Below are positions 54,889 through 63,955 of a stretch of 64,000 nt of DNA, piece after piece. Each line of letters begins with the position of its first letter. Positions within the stretch are counted from its first letter, which is position 1. The DNA comes from Butyricicoccus sp. OM04-18BH. GTDB lineage: Bacteria > Bacillota > Clostridia > Oscillospirales > Butyricicoccaceae. The stretch is taken from assembly GCF_003481705.1 (NCBI RefSeq), contig NZ_QULN01000006.1:62001-126000 (forward strand), written 5' to 3'. A program made the position numbers and the translations under genes. The notes beneath the pieces were generated by a model. That model did no database searches. It had not been told where the DNA came from and saw only the letters and a list, made by a program, of their open reading frames with translations.

Positions 54889-55458
54889 ATGAACGAACAG
54901 AAAAACAACGCCCCTGAACAGGCAAAGCCGGAGAAAAAACTCAGCCGCACGACGCTGACGTTTTATATCGTCGGTCTGTTCTCGGTAGCGATCGCACTCA
55001 TCCTCATCAGCTATGTTGCGCAGGCGCGTGCGGACCGGCAGGTCGAAAACCTCAGCTCACAGCTGAACGAGCAGCAGACGGTTGCGCAGGGCGCGACCCA
55101 GAAGGTCGCAGATCTGCAGCAGCAGTTTGATTTGCAGAGCAGCGCGCTGGAGAGCGTGCGCAGCACGCTTGGTACCGAGCAGGCAAAGACCGATGTGGTC
55201 GGCGCGACGCAGAATCTGCGCGAGCGCGAGCAGATGCTCGAAATGCTGGTAGCGGCGGAGCAGGCCGTCATTGACGATGACATGGAGCAGCTGAATTACC
55301 TGCTCGAGGGCATCAAAGACGCCTTTTCCGAGAACCAGCTCAAGCTCCGCGAGGACGGCGGCGTGCTTGAGGCGAATGACTACGCAGTCTATCAGAAGCT
55401 GCTCGCGCTCGCAGACAGCAACGCGCAGAGCGAAGATAAAAATGTCAATAATCAATAA
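54889..55458 (+). CDS. Single-pass membrane coiled-coil protein of unknown function
   Basis: A 189-residue protein that I cannot assign to a family. It has a basic/polar N-terminus, one membrane helix (about residues 25-43, TFYIVGLFSVAIALILISYV), then a long Gln/Glu-rich coiled coil (ENLSSQLNEQQTVAQGATQK and on), and an acidic, less ordered end. GGAGG lies before the ATG, 11 bp after parB, and serS follows 12 bp later, so it is co-transcribed with parAB. The layout suggests an envelope scaffold, but function is unknown. Confidence 0.7.
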   Translation: MNEQKNNAPEQAKPEKKLSRTTLTFYIVGLFSVAIALILISYVAQARADRQVENLSSQLNEQQTVAQGATQKVADLQQQFDLQSSALESVRSTLGTEQAKTDVVGATQNLREREQMLEMLVAAEQAVIDDDMEQLNYLLEGIKDAFSENQLKLREDGGVLEANDYAVYQKLLALADSNAQSEDKNVNNQ

Positions 55459-55470
55459 GGAGAAATAAAA

Positions 55471-56763
55471 ATGCTGGATATCAAATTTGTCCGAGCAAAC
55501 CCGGACGCAGTCAAGGAAAACATCAAGAAGAAGTTCCAGGACGAGAAAATCCCGATGGTCGATGAGGTCATCGAGTTCGACGCGAAGTACCGCGCTGCAA
55601 AGACCCGCTGCGACGAGCTGCGCGCTCAGCGCAACAAGAAGTCCAAGGAGATCGGCGGTCTGATGGCCAAGGGTCAGAAGGACGAGGCCGAGAAGGTCAA
55701 GGCAGAGGTCAAGGCGATGGCCGACGAGATGACCAAGCTCGAAGAGGACGAAAAGGTTTTTGCTGAGGAAGTCAAGAACCGCATGATGGTCATTCCGAAC
55801 ATCATCGATCCGTCTGTCCCGATCGGCAAGGACGATTCCGAGAACGTTGAGAACGAGCGCTTCGGCGAGCCGGTCGTTCCGGATTTTGAGGTTCCGTACC
55901 ATGTTGACATCATGGAGTCCTTCGACGGCATCGATCTCGACGCTGCTCGCCGCACCTCCGGCAACGGCTTCTACTACCTCAAGGGCGACATCGCGCGTCT
56001 GCATTCTTCTATCCTGTCCTACGCGCGCGACTTCATGATCGACCGCGGCTTCACCTACTACATTCCGCCGTTCATGATCCACGGTGATGTAGTAAAGGGC
56101 GTTATGTCCTTCAAGGAAATGGAGAACATGATGTACAAGATCGAGGGCGAGGATCTGTACCTGATCGGCACCTCCGAGCACTCCATGATCGGCAAGTTCA
56201 TCGACACCATCAACGACGAGGAGACCCTCCCGCAGACCCTCACCAGCTACTCTCCGTGCTTCCGCAAGGAAGTCGGTGCGCACGGCATCGAGGAGCGCGG
56301 CGTTTACCGCATCCACCAGTTCGAGAAGCAGGAAATGGTCGTCGTCTGCAAGCCGGAGGACAGCAAGGCATGGTACGAGAAGCTGTGGCAGAACACGGTT
56401 GACTTCTTCCGTTCGCTCGATATTCCGGTACGCACCCTCGAGTGCTGCTCGGGCGACCTGGCTGACCTGAAGGTCAAGTCCTGCGACGTAGAGGCATGGT
56501 CTCCGCGCCAGAAGAAGTACTTCGAGGTCGGCTCCTGCTCCAACCTCGGCGACGCACAGGCGCGCCGTCTGGGCATCCGTATCCGCAGCAAGGAGAACCC
56601 GAAGGAGCTGTACTTCGCGCACACTCTGAACAACACGGTCGTTGCACCTCCGCGTATGCTGATCGCGTTCCTCGAGAACAATCTGCGTGAGGACGGCTCG
56701 GTTGCTATCCCGAAGCCGCTTCAGCCGTACATGGGCGGCATGACCGAGCTGCGCAAGAAGTAA
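55471..56763 (+). CDS. serS: Seryl-tRNA synthetase
   Basis: A 430-residue class II synthetase that charges tRNA-Ser with serine. The N-terminal helical arm (about residues 1-110) has long charged helices. Motif 2 is SPCFRKEVGAHGIEERGVYR with the GxxxxG region, and motif 3 has PPRMLIAFLENN with the conserved Arg. Motif 3 departs from the usual GRTLVAILEN pattern, which suggests a divergent subgroup. It lies 12 bp after the membrane coiled-coil gene with no T-box between, so its expression follows the parAB unit. AAGGAGA precedes the ATG. Confidence 0.96.
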   Translation: MLDIKFVRANPDAVKENIKKKFQDEKIPMVDEVIEFDAKYRAAKTRCDELRAQRNKKSKEIGGLMAKGQKDEAEKVKAEVKAMADEMTKLEEDEKVFAEEVKNRMMVIPNIIDPSVPIGKDDSENVENERFGEPVVPDFEVPYHVDIMESFDGIDLDAARRTSGNGFYYLKGDIARLHSSILSYARDFMIDRGFTYYIPPFMIHGDVVKGVMSFKEMENMMYKIEGEDLYLIGTSEHSMIGKFIDTINDEETLPQTLTSYSPCFRKEVGAHGIEERGVYRIHQFEKQEMVVVCKPEDSKAWYEKLWQNTVDFFRSLDIPVRTLECCSGDLADLKVKSCDVEAWSPRQKKYFEVGSCSNLGDAQARRLGIRIRSKENPKELYFAHTLNNTVVAPPRMLIAFLENNLREDGSVAIPKPLQPYMGGMTELRKK

Positions 56764-56797
56764 GTTCCATTCCGCGAAACAGACAGGAGTAATTGAT

Positions 56798-57190
56798 ATG
56801 AACACCGGTATCAAGGGCGAGAAGAAGTTCACCGTAACCAAGGAGCAGCTGGCGTGCAACGTCGGCAGCGGTCTGGTATCCGTATTTGCCACCCCGATGA
56901 TGATCGCAGCCATCGAGAACACCGCAGCCGCAAGTGTCGCGGGTGAGCTTGAAGAGGGCAAGACCACGGTCGGCACGCTGGTAAACGTAAGCCATGTTGC
57001 CGCTACGCCGGAGGGCATGGAGGTCCGCATCGAGACCGAGCTGACCGAGATCGCGCCGAACGGCAAGATCCTGACCTTCAAGGTTGCAGCCTACGACGAG
57101 GCAGGCCTGATCGGCGAGGGCACGCATCAGCGCGCCATTGTTGCCAAGGAGCGCTTCGAGCAGAAGGCACAGAGCAAGCTCGCAAAGTAA
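56798..57190 (+). CDS. FlK-like hotdog-fold thioesterase
   Basis: A 130-residue hotdog-fold protein related to the fluoroacetyl-CoA thioesterase FlK group. The catalytic triad is likely Thr in VFATPMM, Glu in AAIENTAAAS and His in NVSHVAATPEG, the same order as in FlK. These enzymes hydrolyse acyl-CoA thioesters; the natural substrate is not known, and fluoroacetate metabolism should not be assumed. It follows serS by 34 bp and ends in a strong terminator. Confidence 0.85.
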   Translation: MNTGIKGEKKFTVTKEQLACNVGSGLVSVFATPMMIAAIENTAAASVAGELEEGKTTVGTLVNVSHVAATPEGMEVRIETELTEIAPNGKILTFKVAAYDEAGLIGEGTHQRAIVAKERFEQKAQSKLAK

Positions 57191-57206
57191 AAACCAGAGA
57201 TGATAA

Positions 57207-57236
57207 AAGCACCGCAGTCATAGACTGCGGTGCTTT
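57207..57236 (+). terminator. Terminator after the thioesterase gene
   Basis: AAGCACCGCAGT pairs with ACTGCGGTGCTT around CATAG. It ends the parAB-serS transcription unit. Confidence 0.88.
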
Positions 57237-57440
57237 GACTATCGAAAAGCTTCGTTTTTCCGACAACCTGTGTTTTGGCTTTGCAAAACACGAACGTCCG
57301 AAAGTTCCCATGCGGAAACCTTCTCCTTCTGAAAGTATGAAAACCGGGGTGCACGCCTCGGCTGCTCTCATTGCATATTTTGGAGGATAGAGGTCTGCGG
57401 GCTTGTGCATTTGCTGCGCAAACGCTTTTTCATGCGCGTT
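57236..57440. repeat. Composite hairpin repeat, copy D
   Basis: Same orientation as copy C. CGAAAAGC/TTTTTCG (about 57243-57262), GTGTTTTG/CAAAACAC (about 57270-57291), GAAAGTTCCC/GGAAACCTTC (about 57299-57323), ATGAAAACCG with a degraded partner (57337 onward), then TTTGC/GCAAA (about 57411-57425). The spacer 57191-57533 holds only this and two terminators. Confidence 0.7.
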
Positions 57441-57488
57441 GCCGCGCGGCAGCGTCCGCATCGTGAAAACGGATTTTATTGACAGACT

Positions 57489-57518
57489 GAGACGCACATC
57501 TTGCGATGTGCGTCTTTT
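57489..57518. terminator. Terminator between the repeat and the AraC gene
   Basis: GACGCACATC pairs with GATGTGCGTC around TTGC, followed by TTTTT. Confidence 0.82.
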
Positions 57519-57533
57519 TGCGTCTTTGCACGG

Positions 57534-58415
57534 TTATAGCTCCGGCACATCGGTTTTGTATACCTCATCAATCGCTTTGGACATATGCTGGATACGGTAC
57601 TGCCGCGGTGACGTACCGACTTTCTTCACGAACAGGTTGATCAGGCTGCCGCTGGTCGAGTAGCCGACCTCCTCGGCGATTTCTGCAATCGGCTTCTGCG
57701 TGCGCACGAGCAGGACCTTCGCGCGCTCAATGCGCGAGTTGATTACATAATCGGCAGGGGAAAAGCCGGTGCGGCGCTTGAACATATGCGCGAAATAGGA
57801 CGCGCTCAGGCACACGGTGGACGCCAGATCCTCCACGGAAATCGGCTGACCGATATGCGATCGGATGTACTGGATGGCCTGCTCGACCGGCGTATCCGCT
57901 GACTGCTCGGCGGCACTCGGTGAGAGCAGCAGGTCAAACATGCGGTAGATGCGTGCCGAGCGCTGCATATCGGTCTCTACACCGTTCTCATCGTAAAAGC
58001 GCACCATGTCGTACAGCAGATTGCCGATCAGCGTGTTGTTGTCGCGGCGGATGAGCCAGCCGTGCCGCTCAGTGATGCGGCGGCACAGCTCACGTGCGTT
58101 CGAGCCCTCAAAGTGCATGTACACGAACTCCAGTCCGTCCTCAGCGTGGTAGTAGTGCGGCTCGATGCAGTCGAGCAGCAGCACGTCACCGGCCTCGGCG
58201 ACATGGAACTCACCGCGGTACTCCACGCGGAAGCGTCCCTTGCGGATGTAGGCGATGAGCAGCGGCGGATAACTGTCGCGCTTCATAAAATAGTTGGCGG
58301 TGCAGTAGTAGTGACCGCACCATGTCGGGTAAAACAGCAGCTCTCTTGCGGTCTGCGACGGCGTAAACGGAAAACAAACCGACTCACTTCGGATGCCGGG
58401 ATCAACACTTTGCAT
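57534..58415 (-). CDS. AraC family transcription regulator
   Basis: A 293-residue regulator: N-terminal cupin-like sensing domain (about residues 1-150, with EYRGEFHVAEAGDVLLLDCIE and EPHYYHAEDGLEF) and a C-terminal double HTH (about residues 185-290) showing EDLASTVCLSASYFAHMFKRRTGFSPADYVI and GYSTSGSLINLFVKKVGTSPRQYR. It is divergent from the dehydrogenase-isomerase-symporter genes and likely controls them. The intergenic region has direct repeats at 58465-58481 and 58506-58522. The effector is unknown; a sugar-type compound is likely. Confidence 0.93.
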   Translation of the reverse strand: MQSVDPGIRSESVCFPFTPSQTARELLFYPTWCGHYYCTANYFMKRDSYPPLLIAYIRKGRFRVEYRGEFHVAEAGDVLLLDCIEPHYYHAEDGLEFVYMHFEGSNARELCRRITERHGWLIRRDNNTLIGNLLYDMVRFYDENGVETDMQRSARIYRMFDLLLSPSAAEQSADTPVEQAIQYIRSHIGQPISVEDLASTVCLSASYFAHMFKRRTGFSPADYVINSRIERAKVLLVRTQKPIAEIAEEVGYSTSGSLINLFVKKVGTSPRQYRIQHMSKAIDEVYKTDVPEL

Positions 58416-58464
58416 AAACTCTTCTCCTTCCTTATTTTGCCCTCATAGAATCCATGAACGAAAT

Positions 58465-58522
58465 AGCAGGATTGATGAACTGGTTTTCTGTGTTTTTTCA
58501 CAGAAAGCAGGATCGATGAACT
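58465..58522. promoter_or_regulatory. Direct repeats, candidate AraC-regulator sites
   Basis: AGCAGGATTGATGAACT (58465-58481) and AGCAGGATCGATGAACT (58506-58522) differ at one base and are 41 bp apart, about four helical turns. Between them lies a TTCTGTG/CACAGAA hairpin. A partial third copy (TCCATGAACG) lies near 58451. The spacer (58416-58707) is otherwise AT-rich, with no gene. Confidence 0.6.
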
Positions 58523-58707
58523 TTATGACAGAAACGCTTATTGAATACATCCATAAAACATTTTATACTTAGGTCAGAAGTTAGGAAATAGATACAATAA
58601 ACAAAGATAAATCGTATTTGTTGTATGTATTTCACAAAACATCGAAACAAGCAGTATAAAACAGAATCAAACACCTTTTTACAAATCGAAGAAAGAAGGA
58701 AAACATT

Positions 58708-59886
58708 ATGTTTATCGGTGAAAAGAAAATTGATCGTCCGTTCCGTTGGGGTATCGTAGGCGGCGGCCGCACTTCCGGCGTTGGCTACAAGCATCGTCTG
58801 GGCGCTATGCGCGACAACACCTCGTTCGTACTCAAGGCTGCAGCGTTCGACCTGGACTTCGCCCGCTGCGTAGACTTCGGCAAGAACCTGAACATGGATG
58901 AGGAGCGCCTCTACCCGGATTACAAGACCATGTTTGCTGAGGAAGCAAAGCGCGAGGACGGCATCGAGGCTGTTGACATCGCAACCCCGAACTTCCAGCA
59001 CTTTGAGGTCTGCAAGGCCGCTCTGGAAGCCGGCCTGCATGTAATCTGCGAGAAGCCGCTGTTCTTCAAGGTTGAGGAAGGCGAAGAGATCAAGAAGCTG
59101 GCTGAGGAAAAGGGCAAGATCGTTTGCGTAACCTACGGCTTCTCCGGTTTCGACCTGCTGAGCCAGATGCGTTCCATGGTCCTGAACGGCGACATTGGTG
59201 AGGTTACCATGGTAGACCTCCGCTACGCACATGGTTTCGCTTGCGACCCGACCGGCGACAAGCAGGCTGAGGGTCAGAAGTGGCGTGTTGATCCGGCAAA
59301 GTCCGGCCCGTCCTTTGTACTTGGCGACCTGTCCACCCACACCTTCTATATGTCCGAGCTGATCTGCCCGCAGCTGAAGCTGAAGCAGCTGCTGTGCGAC
59401 CGCCAGAGCTTCATCAAGTCCCGCGCACCGCTGGAGGACAATGCTTACGTCCTGATGCGTTATGAGAACGGCGCAGTTGGCCGTATGTGGGCATCTGCAG
59501 TTAACGCAGGTGACATGAGCAGCCAGCACATCCGCATTGTCGGCACCAAGGCTTCCCTCGAGTGGAACGATATGCATCCGGATGAGCTGTACTACGAAGT
59601 ACAGGGTCAGCCGCGTCAGACGCTGGTTCGCGCAATGGATTACCTGAATCCGGAAGCTCTTGAGTACGAGCGCCTGGGTGCTCTGCATTACACCGGCCTG
59701 ATCGAGTCCTGGAGCAACCTGTACACCCGTTTCGCTATCGCAATGGATGCGAAGAACCGCGGCGACGAGGAGACCCTCAAGAATCTGGTTTACCCGGATC
59801 TGGAGCACGGCATCGACGGCATCCGCTGGGTCACCAAGTGCGTAGAGTCCGCTGATAAGGGCGGCGTATGGGTAGATTTCAAGTAA
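58708..59886 (+). CDS. Gfo/Idh/MocA family oxidoreductase
   Basis: A 392-residue NAD(P)-dependent sugar-type dehydrogenase. The Rossmann fold starts at RWGIVGGGRTSGVGYKHR; the catalytic EKP motif (CEKPLFF) has the Lys that helps bind substrate. The C-terminal domain contains the YAHGFACDPTGDKQAEGQKW and LSTHTFYMSE (metal or substrate His) segments. It is the first gene of a catabolic cluster. Substrate unknown; inositol or a sugar derivative is suggested by its neighbours. AGAAGGAAAAC precedes the ATG. Confidence 0.92.
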   Translation: MFIGEKKIDRPFRWGIVGGGRTSGVGYKHRLGAMRDNTSFVLKAAAFDLDFARCVDFGKNLNMDEERLYPDYKTMFAEEAKREDGIEAVDIATPNFQHFEVCKAALEAGLHVICEKPLFFKVEEGEEIKKLAEEKGKIVCVTYGFSGFDLLSQMRSMVLNGDIGEVTMVDLRYAHGFACDPTGDKQAEGQKWRVDPAKSGPSFVLGDLSTHTFYMSELICPQLKLKQLLCDRQSFIKSRAPLEDNAYVLMRYENGAVGRMWASAVNAGDMSSQHIRIVGTKASLEWNDMHPDELYYEVQGQPRQTLVRAMDYLNPEALEYERLGALHYTGLIESWSNLYTRFAIAMDAKNRGDEETLKNLVYPDLEHGIDGIRWVTKCVESADKGGVWVDFK

Positions 59887-59928
59887 TCCGCCTGTTTACC
59901 GAATAACTCGCTTATTTCTTCTCTCTCA

Positions 59929-59960
59929 GCTGCTGCCTTCCGTTTCAGGCAGGCAGCAGC
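59929..59960 (+). other. Intercistronic hairpin, no T run
   Basis: GCTGCTGCCT pairs with AGGCAGCAGC. It has no T run, so it may stabilise the upstream message rather than terminate it. Confidence 0.55.
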
Positions 59961-60014
59961 AGTCCCTCAAAGAATTTCTCTCAAAAACGTTCCGAAAGAA
60001 AAGAGGTTTTTTAT

Positions 60015-60953
60015 ATGAAACTCGCAATCTGCACTGACGTATTCGCTGATCTGTCCTACACGGATATGCTCGACAAGGTAAAGTCCCTCGGCATCGACGC
60101 GGTCGAGATGACCGCAGGCGGCTGGGGCGCCCGCAAGCACTGCAACACCGCCGAGCTGCTCGCGGACGCAGGCAAGCGTGAAGCGTTCATGATGGAGCTT
60201 GAAAAGCGCGGCATGCGCATTTCTGCACTGAACACGTCCTGCAACCCGCTTTGGCCGTCCAAGACCGGCGAGGAGTACAAGAAGTCCATGTACGACTGCG
60301 CAACGCTCGCGGGTCTGCTCGGCGTTAAGAAGATCGTAGCCATGGCCGGTCTGCCGGCAGGCAGCGAGACCGACACCACCCCGAACTGGATCACTTCCAC
60401 CGTCTCCTGGCCGGACTTCATGGCGCCCGCTTATGAGTACCAGTGGAAGGTGACCATCGAGTTCTGGAACGAATTTATCGCACACTGCAAGAAATGTGGC
60501 ATCGAGCATATTGCAATTGAGGAATTTCCGGGTACCATGGTATGGTCGGCATCTACTCTGCTCAAGCTGCGCGAAGCGACCGACCCGATGCTCGGCATCA
60601 ACCTCGACCCGTCCCACATGATGGTTCTGGGCGCAGACCCGATTGCGGCTGCTCGTGCACTGAAGGGCTGCATCTTCCATGTGCACGGCAAAGACGCCCG
60701 CATTGAGCGCGGTCTGGCTGACACCGACGGTCTGCTCGAGCCGCGCCCCGTTACCGAGTCCGCTGACCGCGTATGGAACTACGTTGCAGTCGGCTGCGGC
60801 AAGGACCTGCAGTGGTGGAAGGAATTCTTCTCTGTCTGCCACATGATGGGCTACGACGGCGACGTTTCTCTCGAAATGGAGGACCTGACCATGACGGTTG
60901 ACGCCGGTGTCAACACCTCCATCGACGCACTCCGCCAGACGATCAGCCAGTAA
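60015..60953 (+). CDS. Sugar phosphate isomerase/epimerase (AP endonuclease 2-like TIM barrel)
   Basis: A 312-residue xylose-isomerase-like TIM barrel. Features: LGIDAVEMTAGGWG near the N-terminus, EHIAIEEFPG (a metal Glu), LGINLDPSHMMVLG (Asp and His), FHVHGKDARIERG and YDGDVSLEMEDL at the end. These enzymes interconvert sugars or cyclitols; in inositol-type pathways they pair with Gfo/Idh dehydrogenases, as here. AAAAGAGG precedes the ATG. The exact substrate is unknown. Confidence 0.92.
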   Translation: MKLAICTDVFADLSYTDMLDKVKSLGIDAVEMTAGGWGARKHCNTAELLADAGKREAFMMELEKRGMRISALNTSCNPLWPSKTGEEYKKSMYDCATLAGLLGVKKIVAMAGLPAGSETDTTPNWITSTVSWPDFMAPAYEYQWKVTIEFWNEFIAHCKKCGIEHIAIEEFPGTMVWSASTLLKLREATDPMLGINLDPSHMMVLGADPIAAARALKGCIFHVHGKDARIERGLADTDGLLEPRPVTESADRVWNYVAVGCGKDLQWWKEFFSVCHMMGYDGDVSLEMEDLTMTVDAGVNTSIDALRQTISQ

Positions 60954-61040
60954 GACACACACACAATCACACAAGCAGCTCCGCATACCCCAAGGAAGGA
61001 AGAACGAATCGAAGAAAAAAGAAAGGGTAGTGTTTGCACC

Positions 61041-62048
61041 ATGAAAAAGAGAGTATTAGCGATGACGCTGGTCGGCACGCTGTGTACCGCCATGCTGGCG
61101 GGATGCGGCGGTCAGACCTCCGCGAACGACAAGGCAGGCGGTGACGCCGCCACCGGCGACGCCTACAACGTTACCGTGATCGTAAAGCATACCGACGGAC
61201 ACTTCAACAAAGTTATTGCCGGTGCGCGCGCTTACGGCAACGAGCATGACAACGTAAACGTCGAAATCCAGTCTCCGACCTCGGCCACCTCGTATGATGA
61301 GCAGGTAAACATGATCGAGACTGCACTCGGCAACCCGGGCATTGATGCCGTCGTGGTCGCACCGCAGCAGTCTACTTCAACCGCTACCCTTGTCGCTTCC
61401 GCGAACAAGCCGGTGCTTGCACTGGATACTGACTTCACCTCGGACAAGAAGGCTTGCTTCGTTGGCACCGGCAACGAGGACGCAGCGCTGAACGGCGGCA
61501 AGGCGGTTGCTGAGGCCTGCAAGGCACTCGGCAAGGACAAGCCGACGGCTGTTATCATCGCAGGAGTACAGGGCGACGAGACCCATGAAGCACGTCTGCG
61601 CGGCTATCGCGATGCGATCGAAGCCGCAGGCGGTCAGGTGCTCGAAGTGCAGTACACCGACACCATGCCGGACAAGGCAGCCGCCGCTATGGAGGCGGTT
61701 ATCCAGAAGTACCCGAACGGCGTAGACGCAGTTCTGTCCATCGCGGATGACATGGCGCTTGCAGCTGCAAAGGTTATCAAGGATTCCGGCAACACCAATT
61801 ACGCAGATACCGTTCTGTGCGGTTTTGACGGCAACCAGTCCGCCATCGAGACAGTCAAAGCAGGCTCTCTGACCATCGACATCGCACAGATGGGCTACGA
61901 TATGGGCTATAAGGCTGTGGAAGCGGCGGTAAAGGTGCTCGACGGCGATAAAGTCGATTCCTTCATCGATTCCGGCTCCAAGGTCATTGATTCCGGCAAT
62001 ATCGAAGACTATATTGCGGATATGAAGTCCAAGGGCCTGTGGGAGTAA
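61041..62048 (+). CDS. Sugar-binding lipoprotein (ABC-type, RbsB-like)
   Basis: A 335-residue lipoprotein. The lipobox is LAGC with Cys22, after a 20-residue signal (MTLVGTLCTAMLAGC). The rest is a type I periplasmic binding fold of the ribose/inositol group: an NVEIQSPTSATSYDEQVNMI segment, DAVVVAPQQSTSTATLV, and the hinge regions. Such proteins normally serve ABC importers, but no permease or ATPase gene is next to it; instead a sodium symporter follows. It may deliver sugar to transport genes elsewhere, or act as a sensor. Confidence 0.93.
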   Translation: MKKRVLAMTLVGTLCTAMLAGCGGQTSANDKAGGDAATGDAYNVTVIVKHTDGHFNKVIAGARAYGNEHDNVNVEIQSPTSATSYDEQVNMIETALGNPGIDAVVVAPQQSTSTATLVASANKPVLALDTDFTSDKKACFVGTGNEDAALNGGKAVAEACKALGKDKPTAVIIAGVQGDETHEARLRGYRDAIEAAGGQVLEVQYTDTMPDKAAAAMEAVIQKYPNGVDAVLSIADDMALAAAKVIKDSGNTNYADTVLCGFDGNQSAIETVKAGSLTIDIAQMGYDMGYKAVEAAVKVLDGDKVDSFIDSGSKVIDSGNIEDYIADMKSKGLWE

Positions 62049-62189
62049 AACACTGACCCGCAGACAGGATTATACTGCTTGTAACAGGGCGGACGCAGGT
62101 TCTGCACTTGCGCCCGCCCTTGCTTTATCTGCAAAAAAGTGATATATTTCTGACCAAAGAAGTGCACACACACAAAGAGGGGGATTCCA

Positions 62190-63842
62190 ATGGTTTGGAC
62201 AATGGCGACGTTTATCGGTTTCACGATACTTGTTGCAGTCATTTCGTATGTAAAAACAAAGGACGATGACCAGAGCACCGCAGACGGCTATTTTCTGGCC
62301 GGACGCGGCCTGCCGGGCTTCGTTATCGCGGGTTCGCTGCTGCTGACCAACCTGTCGGCAGAGCAGCTGGTCGGCACGAACGGACAGACTTGGAGCGTGG
62401 GCATGAGCCCGATGGCGTTCGAGATCGTAGCGGCTCCGTGCTGTATCGTGCTGGCGCTGTTTGCGGCGCCGCGTTATCTAAAAAGCGGCATTACCACCAT
62501 CCCGGAGCTGATTGGTCTGCGCTATGACCGCAGCACGAAGCTGTGGTTCTCCATCGCGTACATCCTGCTGTACATTGTCGTACAGATTCCGGTTATCCTG
62601 TACTCCGGTTCGCTGGTATTCGAGAACATTTTTAATGTTTCCGGTATTCTGGGCGTGACCAAGTTCCAGGCGGTCATCATCCTCTGCATCATCATCAGTA
62701 TCATCGGCTCGATTTACGCTATCTTCGGCGGACTGAAAGCCGTTGCCGTATCGGATACGGTAAACGGCATCGGCCTGCTGATCGGCGGCTTCATGATCCC
62801 GTTCTTCGCGCTGAGTGTACTCGGCAAGACGGCAGGCGGTGACGGTCTGTCGGTTATCGACGGTATGCGTTTCCTGATCGAAAACCATTCGGATATGCTC
62901 AACTCTATCGCTCCGGCGGATTCTCTGCCGCCTGCGGTTCCGTGGCCGACCGTATTTACCGGTCTGTTCTTCCTCGGCCTGCAGTCTTGGTGTACGCACC
63001 AGTCGTTCATTCAGCGTGTACTTGCTGCAAAGAACCTCAAGGAAGCACAGAAGGGCGCGCTCTACTGCGCGTTTCTGAAAATTATCGGCTTTATGTACCT
63101 TGCTCTGCCGGGCGTTATCGCGTATGCGCTGTTTGAGCTGCAGGGCAATCAGGTATCCATGATGGATGAAGCATACCCGCAGCTGGTTTCGCAGGTTGTT
63201 CCGGCTCCGCTGATGGGCTTCTTCGCAGCCGTCATGCTCGGCGCGATCCTGTCCTCGTTCAACTCGGTGCTGAACTCGGTAGATACCATGTTTACCATGG
63301 ACATCTACAAGGAATTCATCGACAAGGACGCTTCCGAGGACAAGCTCGTCAAGGTCGGCAAGAATGTCGGCATCATCTTCGCGGTGCTGACCACCATCGT
63401 TGGTCCGCTGATCTACTTCTTCCCGGCGGGTCTCAAGACATTCCTGGATTCCCTCGTAATGCTGATTGCATTGCCGGTTCTGACGGCCGTATTCGGCGGC
63501 TTCTTCTTCAAGCACCTGCCGAAATACAGCGCAAAGGCCATTCTGGTACTGCATGTGGTCTGCTACGGCTCGTTCCTGCTGTTCCTCAACAGCAAGCTCC
63601 ATTACCTGTACGCTGTCTTTGTTCTGCTGCCGGTTGAGCTGTTGGTTATGTTTATTTTCAATCAGCGAAACAAGACAAAGCACCCGGAGGCATGGGAGCA
63701 GAAGGACGTCGGCGCGGTCGACCTTACCCCGTGGAAATATCGCTGGGTTGCCACCGCACTGATTCTCATTTGTGTTGCAGCGGTTTACATTGCGTTCTCT
63801 CCGCTCGGCATCGGTACCTGGGGTTACAGCCAGCCGTTCTAA
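62190..63842 (+). CDS. Sodium/solute symporter (SSS family)
   Basis: A 550-residue transporter with about 14 membrane helices. The SSS pattern is visible in DGYFLAGRGLPGFVIAGSLLLTNL, LIGLRYDRSTK, and the SSFNSVLNSVDTMFTMDIYKEF segment near helix 8. It likely imports a sugar or related compound with Na+. It follows the sugar-binding lipoprotein by 141 bp; a GGGCGG/CCGCCC hairpin (about 62085-62120) lies between, so it may be partly separate. GAGGGGG precedes the ATG. The cluster ends after it. Confidence 0.93.
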   Translation: MVWTMATFIGFTILVAVISYVKTKDDDQSTADGYFLAGRGLPGFVIAGSLLLTNLSAEQLVGTNGQTWSVGMSPMAFEIVAAPCCIVLALFAAPRYLKSGITTIPELIGLRYDRSTKLWFSIAYILLYIVVQIPVILYSGSLVFENIFNVSGILGVTKFQAVIILCIIISIIGSIYAIFGGLKAVAVSDTVNGIGLLIGGFMIPFFALSVLGKTAGGDGLSVIDGMRFLIENHSDMLNSIAPADSLPPAVPWPTVFTGLFFLGLQSWCTHQSFIQRVLAAKNLKEAQKGALYCAFLKIIGFMYLALPGVIAYALFELQGNQVSMMDEAYPQLVSQVVPAPLMGFFAAVMLGAILSSFNSVLNSVDTMFTMDIYKEFIDKDASEDKLVKVGKNVGIIFAVLTTIVGPLIYFFPAGLKTFLDSLVMLIALPVLTAVFGGFFFKHLPKYSAKAILVLHVVCYGSFLLFLNSKLHYLYAVFVLLPVELLVMFIFNQRNKTKHPEAWEQKDVGAVDLTPWKYRWVATALILICVAAVYIAFSPLGIGTWGYSQPF

Positions 63843-63890
63843 AATTAAAAATAAAACGGAGTGCGTTTACGCTTCGGTCTCAGTCTGTCG

Positions 63891-63920
63891 AAAAAGTCCA
63901 GCAAAGCTGGGCTTTTTCTT
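63891..63920 (+). terminator. Terminator after the symporter gene
   Basis: AAAAAGTCCAGC pairs with GCTGGGCTTTTT (one G-T pair), ending in a T run. CAGTCTGTCG just before it is related to the edge of the composite repeats. Confidence 0.8.
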
Positions 63921-63955
63921 GTATATGAGGTAAAAAGAAAAGGGCAAGGGAAATT

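Noticed and set aside
55440..55470. T-box or other leader control of serS
   Set aside because: Only 12 bp separate serS from the upstream gene and no T-box element or terminator is present.
58520..58550. Catabolite-repression (cre) site near the AraC gene
   Set aside because: The best match (AGAAACGCTTAT near 58530) has the core only and fails at the flanking bases of TGWAANCGNTNWCA.
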